Assembly: GCF_900187385.1 (NCBI RefSeq)
Contig: NZ_FYEY01000001.1
Coordinates: forward strand, 7,626,001 to 7,690,000
Direction: 5' to 3'
DNA from: Streptomyces sp. 2114.4
GTDB lineage: Bacteria; Actinomycetota; Actinomycetes; Streptomycetales; Streptomycetaceae
DNA length: 64,000 nt
Both the position numbers and the translations under genes were made by a program. Below the pieces are notes generated by a model, which saw only the letters and a list, made by a program, of their open reading frames with translations, searched no databases and had not been told where the DNA came from. Positions 1-6,980 of this stretch are shown piece by piece; the first letter of the stretch is position 1, and each line of letters begins with the position of its first letter.

Positions 1-177
1 CACGGCTTCGGCAACTTCGGCTACGGCGGCTTCGGCGGCCTGGGCGGCTTCGGCGGTCTGGGCGGCTTCGGCGGCTTCGGCGGCTACAACGGCTTCGGCG
101 GCTACGGCCACTGCGGCTTCGACAACTACGGCTACGGCTTCGGGGGCTTCCCCTTCGGCCTGCTGGGCATCCTCTGA
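1..177 (+). CDS. C-terminal part of a Gly/Phe/Tyr-rich low-complexity protein (cut by window edge)
   Basis: Frame 1 is open from the first base to a TGA at 175-177 and encodes 58 residues built almost only of Gly, Phe, Tyr and Leu in GGFGG-type repeats, ending GLLGIL. The sense strand shows a regular GGC-TTC-GGC periodicity. This composition is typical of small exported structural proteins of streptomycetes, but the N-terminus and any signal peptide lie outside the window, so export is an inference. It is followed at once by a perfect hairpin. I do not recognise a named family. Confidence 0.6.
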   Translation, partial: HGFGNFGYGGFGGLGGFGGLGGFGGFGGYNGFGGYGHCGFDNYGYGFGGFPFGLLGIL

Positions 178-195
178 CCGGCAGTAGCACTGAAG

Positions 196-222
196 GCCGC
201 CGCAGCCCCCGGCTGCGGCGGC
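196..222. terminator. Perfect 12-bp hairpin between convergent genes
   Basis: Arms GCCGCCGCAGCC (196-207) and GGCTGCGGCGGC (211-222) pair perfectly around a 3-nt loop. It lies between the end of the Gly-rich gene and the stop codon of the leftward acyl-CoA ligase, so it probably terminates both. There is no U-tract, as is usual in actinobacteria. Confidence 0.8.
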
Positions 223-231
223 TCGTCGCTG

Positions 232-1776
232 TCAGCCCGCGGTGCCGGCCTCCTGCTCGGCCCGCCGTCGCAGCTCCTTCTTGTCGGGCTTCCCGGCATC
301 GGTCAGCGGCAGCGCCTCGACGAAGGTGACGTGCGCCGGTTCGTACATCGCACCGCGCTCCGCGCAGACCATCTCGCGCAGCTGCTGCCCGTCGACGCTG
401 CTGCCGGGCGCCCGCACCACCGCCGCGTGCACCCGCTCCATGCGGTCGGCGTCGCGGACTCCGAACACGGCGCTCTGCAGTACCTGCGGGTGCGAGTTCA
501 GCAGGTCCTCCAGTTCCGTCGTGTACACATGGCCGCCGACCACGACGATCATGTCCTTGATCCGGTCGACGATCGTCAAGTACCCCTCGTCGTCGAGGAA
601 TCCGATGTCCCCGGTGTGCAGCCAGCCGTCCCGCAGGACCTCGGCGGTCAGCTCGGGCTGCTTCCAGTACCCCTTCATGATCATGTCGGAGCGGACGCAG
701 ATCTCGCCGTGTTCCCCGGCCGGCAGATCGCGGCCCGATTCGTCGCGGACCGCCACCTCGACCTCGGGCAGCACCTTCCCCGCCGACCGCAGCCGCTCGG
801 GGCGCTGCGGGTCGTGGTCCTCCTGGGTGAGCACGCTGATGCCGCCGGCCTCGTTCTGGCCGTAGGCCTGCATCAGTACCGGGCCGAACGTCCTTACCGC
901 GTCGGCTATCCGGGCCGGGGACGCCTGGCAGCCGCCGTAGGTCAGCATCCGCAGGCTGGAGGTGTCGGTGTGCCGCGCGTCCGGGTGGTCCATCAGCTGG
1001 TAGAGCAGCGGCGGCAGCAGGAAGACCTCGGTGATGCGCTCGCGTGCGATGGTGGCGAGCGCGGTGCTCGGGTCGAAGTCGTCGAGCAGTACGACCGTGC
1101 CGCCCGCGTGCAGCGTGCTGTCGGCCATCAGGCCCGCGGCGTGCGCGAGGGTGGTGCACACCAGCTGGCGTCGCTCGTACTCCGGCTGCTGGAGCACCCC
1201 GTGGAACCAGCGCGCCTGCTCGAAGGTGGTGCAGATGCCCTTCGGGTGGCCGGTGGTGCCGCCGGTGTGGCGGATGGTGCAGACGTCGTCGGGCCGGGCC
1301 CGGCTCGCGAACGGCTCGTCGGACTGACCGGCCGCCAGCTCCAGCAGGTCCGTGCCCACCTTGGCGGGGCCGAGGACGAGCACCTCCGGAACCGGCGCCA
1401 ACGCGGTGACCTCGGCGGCCCGTTCGGCATAGCGCGGGTCGACGATCAGGGCGCGGGTCTCGACATCGCGGACGATGGCGGCCTGGGACTCGGCGGACAG
1501 CTTGTTGTAGAGGTAGTTGACCCGGGCGCCGACCAGGTTGGCCGCGTAACGGGCTGCGATGATCTCCGGGAGGTTGCCGCTCAGGAGCGTGACGGTCGCT
1601 TCGCGGCCGACGCCCCGGGCACACAGTGCCCGTGCCATGCGGTGGACCAGTGAGCGGAACTCACCTGCCGTGACGCGGCGGCCTTGGTGTACCAGGACTT
1701 CGCGCCCCGGGTCGGCGCTAAGTACATCGAGGTTCTCCTCTACATAGGTGCGGAATGTCCGGGCGGCGTTGGGCAT
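232..1776 (-). CDS. Class I adenylate-forming enzyme, acyl/aryl-CoA ligase (514 aa)
   Basis: Predicted to activate a carboxylic acid as acyl-AMP and transfer it to CoA. The full AMP-binding fold is present: P-loop TGGTTGHPKG at residues 171-180, YGQNEAGG in the middle, GWLHTGDIG, then the hinge DRIKDMIVVVGGHVY, and a C-terminal subdomain ending near PDKKELRRR, which supplies the catalytic lysine. Length matches the family. The chosen start, MPNAARTF, fits the family N-terminus. It stands alone and is transcribed leftward. A perfect 10-bp-arm palindrome 64-88 nt upstream suggests control by a MarR/TetR-like regulator encoded elsewhere. The substrate, fatty or aromatic acid, cannot be told from sequence. 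Confidence 0.88.
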   Translation of the reverse strand: MPNAARTFRTYVEENLDVLSADPGREVLVHQGRRVTAGEFRSLVHRMARALCARGVGREATVTLLSGNLPEIIAARYAANLVGARVNYLYNKLSAESQAAIVRDVETRALIVDPRYAERAAEVTALAPVPEVLVLGPAKVGTDLLELAAGQSDEPFASRARPDDVCTIRHTGGTTGHPKGICTTFEQARWFHGVLQQPEYERRQLVCTTLAHAAGLMADSTLHAGGTVVLLDDFDPSTALATIARERITEVFLLPPLLYQLMDHPDARHTDTSSLRMLTYGGCQASPARIADAVRTFGPVLMQAYGQNEAGGISVLTQEDHDPQRPERLRSAGKVLPEVEVAVRDESGRDLPAGEHGEICVRSDMIMKGYWKQPELTAEVLRDGWLHTGDIGFLDDEGYLTIVDRIKDMIVVVGGHVYTTELEDLLNSHPQVLQSAVFGVRDADRMERVHAAVVRAPGSSVDGQQLREMVCAERGAMYEPAHVTFVEALPLTDAGKPDKKELRRRAEQEAGTAG

Positions 1777-1839
1777 GATGTGAGGCTTCCTCCTGACGCC
1801 GGCGGGCGCAGTCGGCTACGCCGGATGTGATGTACATAG

Positions 1840-1864
1840 ATTTGGTTGCTACAGGCAACCAAAT
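1840..1864. promoter_or_regulatory. Palindromic operator upstream of the acyl-CoA ligase
   Basis: ATTTGGTTGC (1840-1849) and GCAACCAAAT (1855-1864) are perfect 10-bp inverted arms around TACAG. The site is AT-rich against its surroundings and sits 64 nt upstream of the leftward ligase start. Size and symmetry fit a dimeric MarR or TetR regulator. No such regulator gene is adjacent. Confidence 0.6.
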
Positions 1865-2258
1865 GCCAGGATAGTCGCTGCAGATCAACATCTCCAAGTC
1901 GGTCTCCGGCCGGGCTCCAAGTCGGTCTCCGCGCCGGACGGTTACACGAGGAGAACCCCTGGCGGGCGCACCGAGATGCCCGCCGTGCGCTGCCCGGCCA
2001 CCGCTCCACGGACCCGCCCCGAAAGCGCGTCCGAAATCATCGCACTGAATATCGTCAACACGGTCGCCCGCCTGGAAACAGCGACGGATAATGCTCGCTC
2101 GCGCACGGGTCGCCGATGCCCTGCGGAACTCGCTCTCCCTGCGGGTCCGTCCCGTGGCGAGAGATGATGGAGACCAACGGAAGCACAGCGAGAACCGGCC
2201 GATGTACGGAGAGCGCCACGGCTGTCGGTCCGCGATGACCGGCGGAAGGAGTGCCTGG

Positions 2259-4343
2259 ATGGGTGCGACCGACGCGTTCCCCGAAGGTGCCGCCCCGGTC
2301 GGGGCCACACCGGGGCGTCCCGGCGGCCTGCTGGATGTGCTGGGCGTGGCCGCCGTGATGCTGGATGCGGACGGGCGGATCACCCTGTGGAGCCCCCAGG
2401 CCGAGCAGCTTTTCGGCTGGAGCGCGAAGGAAGCACTCGGCCGGCCCGCGGCGCAGCTGTTGGTCGGCCCTGAGCACTTCGATCTGGTCCTGGGCCTCTT
2501 CTCCCAGGTCATGGCGGGCGGCGAAAGCTGGGCAGGGGTCTTCCCGGTCCAGCACAAGGACGGCACCACCCGGCTCGTCGAGTTCCGCAATATGCGGTTG
2601 CTGGACGAGCGCGGTGAGACCTACGCCCTGGGCATCGCCACCGACCAGGCCGTGCTGCGGCGCGTCGAGCGGGATCTGGCGCTGTCCGTACGCCTCGTCG
2701 CCCAGTCACCGATCGGCCTGGCGGTCCTGGACACCTCGCTGCGCTTCGTCATGGTCAATCCGGCGCTGGAGCGCATCAACGACCTGCCCGCCGACCAGCA
2801 CCTCGGCCGCGATGTCCGAGAAGCCCTGTCGTTTCTGGACACCGGCACCATCGTGGCCCAGATGCGCGAGGTGCTCGACACCGGGACCCCGTTGCTCGAC
2901 CAGTTCACCGTCGGCCGTACCGCCGCCGACCCCCACGCCGACCGGGCCTGGTCGGTGTCGTACTACCGGCTGGAGGACCCGCACGGCCGGGTGCTGGGGC
3001 TGGCCACGTCGGTCGTGGACGTCACCGAGCAGCACCGCGCCGCCACCGAGGCCGCCCGCGCCCGCAGGCGGCTGGCCGTCATCGCCGACGCCTCCGCCAC
3101 CGTCGGTACCACCCTCGACGTCGACCAGACCGCCCACGAACTGGCCGACGTCATCGTGCCCGAGCTGGCGGACCTGGCCGCGGTCGATGTCCTCGACGCC
3201 GTCCTCGACGGCCGGCGCCCGACCTCGCTCTCCCGTGGCGGTCCGGCCCGTTTCCGGGCGCTGGCCGTGGCCACGGCGTACTCCACCGAGGCGGTCCGCG
3301 CCGCCGACCCCACCGGCCAGATCGCCTCTTATGAGGCCGACCGGCTGATCACCCGCTGTGTGACCGAAGCCCGTCCGGTGCGCATTGCGCACGTCGGCCC
3401 GGACGATCTGCCGCACATCGCCCCGGACGAGCAGGGCGCCGCCCTCCTGGGGAAGGCCGGACTGCACTCCTACCTCGCCGTGCCGCTCATCGCCCGCGGC
3501 GAGGTCCTGGGTGCGCTGTCGCTGTACCGCGTCCGCAACCCGGAGCCCTTCGACGAGGACGACGCGGTGCTCGCGGTGGAGCTGGCCGCCCGCGCCGCGG
3601 TCTGCATCGACAACGCCCGCTCGTACCAGAGCGAACGCCGCACCGCGCTCACCCTCCAGCGCCATCTGATGAACCACCGGCCGCCGCAGCCCACGGCCAT
3701 GGAGATCGCCTACCGCTATCAGCCCGCCCAGGCGGCCAGTGAGGTCGGCGGTGACTGGTTCGACGCCATCCCGGTGACCGGCGACAAGACCGCGCTGGTG
3801 GTCGGCGACGTGATGGGCAGCGGCATCAACGCCGCCGCCACCATGGGCCAGTTGCGCACCACCACCCGCGCGCTGGCCGATCTCGACCTCGATCCGGCCG
3901 AAGTGCTCCGCCACCTCGATCACATCGCCGGCGGTCTCGACCCGGCCTTCGCCACCTGTCTGTACGCCGTCTACGACCCGCACCGCGCCCTGTGCCGGAT
4001 CGCCGTCGCCGGGCATCTGCCCCCCATCGTGGTGCGCCCGGACCGGCCGCCCGAGCTGCTGGATCTGCCCACCGGTGCGCCGCTCGGCGTCGGGGGCGTC
4101 CCCTTCGAGCAGACCACGGTTCCGCTCCGCGACGGCGATCTGCTGGTGCTCTACACCGACGGGCTGATCGAAACCCGGGACCAGCCCATAGACACACGTC
4201 TGGACACCCTCCTGGAACTGCTGGCGGAGCCCGAGCGGGATCTGGAGGGCCTGTGCGACCGTCTCCTCGCCGCGCTGCGCGACGAGCACGACCACGACGA
4301 TGTCGCGCTGCTCATCGCCCGGGTGCACGCCCTCGGGGCCTGA
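2259..4343 (+). CDS. PAS-PAS-GAF-SpoIIE/PP2C serine phosphatase (694 aa)
   Basis: Cytoplasmic sensor phosphatase of the RsbU/SpoIIE class, expected to dephosphorylate an anti-anti-sigma factor. Domains in order: PAS (about 25-135, ITLWSPQAEQLFGW), second PAS (about 145-260), GAF (about 275-445), then PP2C (about 465-690). The PP2C metal-site motifs GGDWFDAIP, VGDVMGSG, AGHLPP, YTDGLIE and DHDDVALL are all visible. No HATPase domain follows, unlike the second phosphatase at 6981. An in-frame start at 2091 exists, but the ATG at 2259 has GGAAGGA 8 nt upstream and gives a sensible N-terminus just before the first PAS. It is monocistronic and divergent from the acyl-CoA ligase. Confidence 0.9.
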   Translation: MGATDAFPEGAAPVGATPGRPGGLLDVLGVAAVMLDADGRITLWSPQAEQLFGWSAKEALGRPAAQLLVGPEHFDLVLGLFSQVMAGGESWAGVFPVQHKDGTTRLVEFRNMRLLDERGETYALGIATDQAVLRRVERDLALSVRLVAQSPIGLAVLDTSLRFVMVNPALERINDLPADQHLGRDVREALSFLDTGTIVAQMREVLDTGTPLLDQFTVGRTAADPHADRAWSVSYYRLEDPHGRVLGLATSVVDVTEQHRAATEAARARRRLAVIADASATVGTTLDVDQTAHELADVIVPELADLAAVDVLDAVLDGRRPTSLSRGGPARFRALAVATAYSTEAVRAADPTGQIASYEADRLITRCVTEARPVRIAHVGPDDLPHIAPDEQGAALLGKAGLHSYLAVPLIARGEVLGALSLYRVRNPEPFDEDDAVLAVELAARAAVCIDNARSYQSERRTALTLQRHLMNHRPPQPTAMEIAYRYQPAQAASEVGGDWFDAIPVTGDKTALVVGDVMGSGINAAATMGQLRTTTRALADLDLDPAEVLRHLDHIAGGLDPAFATCLYAVYDPHRALCRIAVAGHLPPIVVRPDRPPELLDLPTGAPLGVGGVPFEQTTVPLRDGDLLVLYTDGLIETRDQPIDTRLDTLLELLAEPERDLEGLCDRLLAALRDEHDHDDVALLIARVHALGA

Positions 4344-4660
4344 CCGCACGGGCGGCGGGTTTTGGTGGGACCGCTACGGATTCGGCGGTGATCAGCGCGA
4401 TGTCGTGCTGCTCTTTCCGACGCGGAATCCGCTTGTCTACCGCGGATGCATCGTGGATAAGCACCCTGATGGCCTTGATGAGCTTCGGATTTCGTTGCCC
4501 AAAGGCCTTAACAAGACCTTGACGTGAGTCGTCGGCAGGGGTTGTATTCGGTCACCGAAGCGAGACCTGAGGATGTCCGGGTTCGGATCGCTTTGCGGCG
4601 TTCTTCCGCCAAGACGCCACGCCTTCCTGCCGTCAGCACCGATGGGATACGGATACCGAT
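4344..4660. other. Intergenic region, no supported gene
   Basis: The 317 bp between the phosphatase and the permease are less GC-biased than the flanks. An in-frame stretch on the + strand to 4527 has atypical codon use and no recognisable similarity. I see no clear hairpin. It presumably holds the permease promoter. Confidence 0.4.
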
Positions 4661-6118
4661 ATGCCCTACACGCCTGTTGCCTCCGCAGCTCCTGAGCGGG
4701 ACCCCCGCAGTGCGACGGTGAAAGACGCCCCCGGCGCTCCCCAGCTCACCCGGTCGATCGGTGTGGTCGGCGGCACCCTGCTCACGCTGTCCTGTCTGAC
4801 CCCGGCATCCTCGCTCTTCGTGATCGTGCCGGACTCGTTCGCCACCCTGGGCACGGGCACCGCACTGACCATCGCCATCGCGGCACTGCTGTGTATCGGG
4901 GTGGCCTTCACCTACTCCGAGCTCGGCACGCTGATACCGAGCTCCGGTGGCGAGTACGCGATGGTGGGCACGCTCATGGGCCGCCTCGCCGGGTGGCTGG
5001 TTTTCGTTCTTTCGCTGATCGTCGTCATGATCGTGCCGCCCATCATCGCCCTGGGCACCGCCGACTATCTGGCACCGATCATCCAACTGGATCCGCAGTA
5101 CACCGCCGCCGCCGTGATGCTGCTGGCCACCGCCATGGGCCTGCTCGATCTGCGCGCCAACGCCTGGATCACCGGCATCTTCCTGGTGCTGGAGGTCGTC
5201 GCCTGCGCCGTGGTCGCGTTCCTCGGCTTCACCCACACCCACCGCTCCGCGTCCGTGCTCGTGCACCCCGTGATCGACGCCGGACACGGTCACGGCACCG
5301 CCGTCACCGCGGGCCTCATCGTGGCCGGGCTGGCCACCGCGCTCTTCATCCTGCAGGGCTTCTCCACCGCCGTGTACCTCGCCGAGGAGATGGAGAACCC
5401 CCGCCGCAACGTCTCCCGTACGGTGCTGTGGACCCTGGGCATCGGCGCGGCCGTGGTGCTGGTCCCGGTGGTCGCGATCACTCTCGGCGCCCCCGACCTG
5501 AAGACCCTCGGCGCCGGTGACGTCGCCGGAATGGTGCAGGAGTGGAGCAACTCGGGCGTCGGTACGTTCGTCAGCCTCTGCATCGCCCTGGCGATCATCA
5601 ACGCGGCGATCGTGATGGTGATCCAGAACTCCCGTGTGGTGTTCTCCTCGGCGCGTGACGCGGCCTGGCCGACGGCCGTCAACCGCGTCTTCTCGCACGT
5701 CGGCCGGCGCTTCGGCTCCCCCTGGGCGGCCACGCTCGCGGTGGGGGTCCCCGGTGCGGCCCTGTGCTTCGTCAACCTCGACACCCTGAGCGAGGTCACC
5801 GGCGTGGCCGTGGCCGCGATGTACGTCTTCGTCGCGCTGGGCGCCCTGGTCTCGCGCCGCGGGGAGCACAAGCACCGGCCGGCCTGGCGGATGCCGCTGT
5901 GGCCCGCGGTCCCGGCGCTGCTGATCGTGGTGCTGGCCTGGGTGCTCTGCCGGCAGAGCACCACGAGCCTGGTCATCACCGGCCTCATCGTGGCCGTCGC
6001 CGCGCTGTACTGGCTGTGCTACCTGCGCCCGCGCCAGGAGACGCACTGGGTGATCGCGGTCCCCGAGGACGAGCAGGCTCCCGCACCGGAGCCGTCCACG
6101 GCCTCGCTGTCCGCGTAG
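4661..6118 (+). CDS. APC-superfamily amino acid permease (485 aa)
   Basis: Integral membrane transporter with about 12 hydrophobic segments. After a polar N-terminus, the first helix region carries SIGVVGGTLLTLSCLTPASSLF, and the conserved EL.TLIPSSGGEYA-type segment follows helix 2, as in amino acid/polyamine permeases of the APC superfamily. YLAEEMENPRRNVSR after helix 6 is the family signature E-x-x-NPRR. Substrate is unknown; it is probably an amino acid or amine. The ATG at 4661 lacks a strong ribosome site (only GGATA nearby), but no better in-frame start exists. A strong hairpin follows the stop. The gene appears monocistronic. Confidence 0.85.
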   Translation: MPYTPVASAAPERDPRSATVKDAPGAPQLTRSIGVVGGTLLTLSCLTPASSLFVIVPDSFATLGTGTALTIAIAALLCIGVAFTYSELGTLIPSSGGEYAMVGTLMGRLAGWLVFVLSLIVVMIVPPIIALGTADYLAPIIQLDPQYTAAAVMLLATAMGLLDLRANAWITGIFLVLEVVACAVVAFLGFTHTHRSASVLVHPVIDAGHGHGTAVTAGLIVAGLATALFILQGFSTAVYLAEEMENPRRNVSRTVLWTLGIGAAVVLVPVVAITLGAPDLKTLGAGDVAGMVQEWSNSGVGTFVSLCIALAIINAAIVMVIQNSRVVFSSARDAAWPTAVNRVFSHVGRRFGSPWAATLAVGVPGAALCFVNLDTLSEVTGVAVAAMYVFVALGALVSRRGEHKHRPAWRMPLWPAVPALLIVVLAWVLCRQSTTSLVITGLIVAVAALYWLCYLRPRQETHWVIAVPEDEQAPAPEPSTASLSA

Positions 6119-6137
6119 GGCACCGAGCACCGCAGAC

Positions 6138-6165
6138 GCCCGCCCGGGCCGGCACTCGGGCGGGC
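6138..6165. terminator. Hairpin terminator after the permease
   Basis: GCCCGCCCG (6138-6146) and CGGGCGGGC (6157-6165) form a 9-bp stem with a 10-nt loop, followed by CTTTCG. It lies between convergent genes and can serve both. Confidence 0.8.
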
Positions 6166-6193
6166 TTTCGCTTCTCTGCCGGCCGGCGGGTTC

Positions 6194-6532
6194 CTACTGC
6201 CCCGCGGGCCGGGAGAGCGCGACCGCGTCCAGCAGAAGGCATACATGGTCGACGGCGTCCCGCCCGGCCGGGCTCTCGGCGGCCGGTCCCTCATCGAGCA
6301 GCCCCGCGGTCTCCCGCAGCAGCTTCAGCAGCCGCTCGTCCGCGTCGGCCGCCGTTTCCGCGTGCGCCAGGGCGGACCGGATCTGCTCGCCCGTGAGCGG
6401 CTGACCGGTTTCGAGGAAGCGGTACAACGCCACGGCGGCTCGCCGGTCGGCGTCGTTCGGCTTCCACAGTCCGAGCGCGTGGTGGTCGATGAGCGCGGCC
6501 GCCTCGGCTCGGATCTCCTCGGGAACATGCAT
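6194..6532 (-). CDS. Hypothetical protein (112 aa)
   Basis: A small acidic, mostly helical soluble protein starting MHVPEEIRAEAAALID. It has no membrane segment, signal peptide or cysteine pattern. Codon use has the strong third-position GC bias of real genes here. An upstream extension to 6640 is Arg/Pro/Gly-rich and looks non-coding, so the start at 6532 is preferred although its ribosome site is weak. I do not recognise the family. It is divergent from the large phosphatase gene and convergent with the permease. Confidence 0.6.
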   Translation of the reverse strand: MHVPEEIRAEAAALIDHHALGLWKPNDADRRAAVALYRFLETGQPLTGEQIRSALAHAETAADADERLLKLLRETAGLLDEGPAAESPAGRDAVDHVCLLLDAVALSRPAGQ

Positions 6533-6980
6533 GCCCACGAACGTCTCATACCGCCTCGGCGGGCCGGATGGCGTCGCGGGAGCCCCGCAGCCGCCGGCCG
6601 GCCGGCTCCCTTTCCCCGGCGAGCGCGCCTGACCAGGCACGTTGTGTCCGTGTCCGGCTCACCCGACCGGCAGACGCCCGTCGTACAAGCGGCCGGGCCT
6701 GTGGGAAGAGTTACATGAACCATGCATGCTCTGGGCGATTTGTTCCCTGTGGCGTGGCGCGATAGGGGCGCCGTGTATGTCCCCTTCGTCGTAGAGGTTC
6801 GCATATGTGCAACAGGAAAACCTACCCGGGGGTCTTCCCGCCCTCTGGCGCCCGGCCCCGGATCACGGGACCATCCTCGAACAGCCCGTGAGGCCGCCCG
6901 GCGCAGCGCGGGCTCTGACTGCTGCTGCGCTCCGCATCGCGCGGCTCGCCCACCGTATGCGGGAGGTGTAGAAAGAGGAC
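6533..6980. promoter_or_regulatory. Divergent intergenic region
   Basis: The 448 bp between the leftward hypothetical gene and the rightward Cache-PAS-GAF phosphatase contain less GC-rich patches around 6705-6760. These should hold the two divergent promoters. I cannot assign -35/-10 boxes with confidence and see no gene. Confidence 0.4.

Noticed and set aside
4508..6130. A 540-residue leftward open frame opposite the permease
   Set aside because: Composition (His, Gly, Asp, Arg) is typical of antisense translation of a membrane protein gene.
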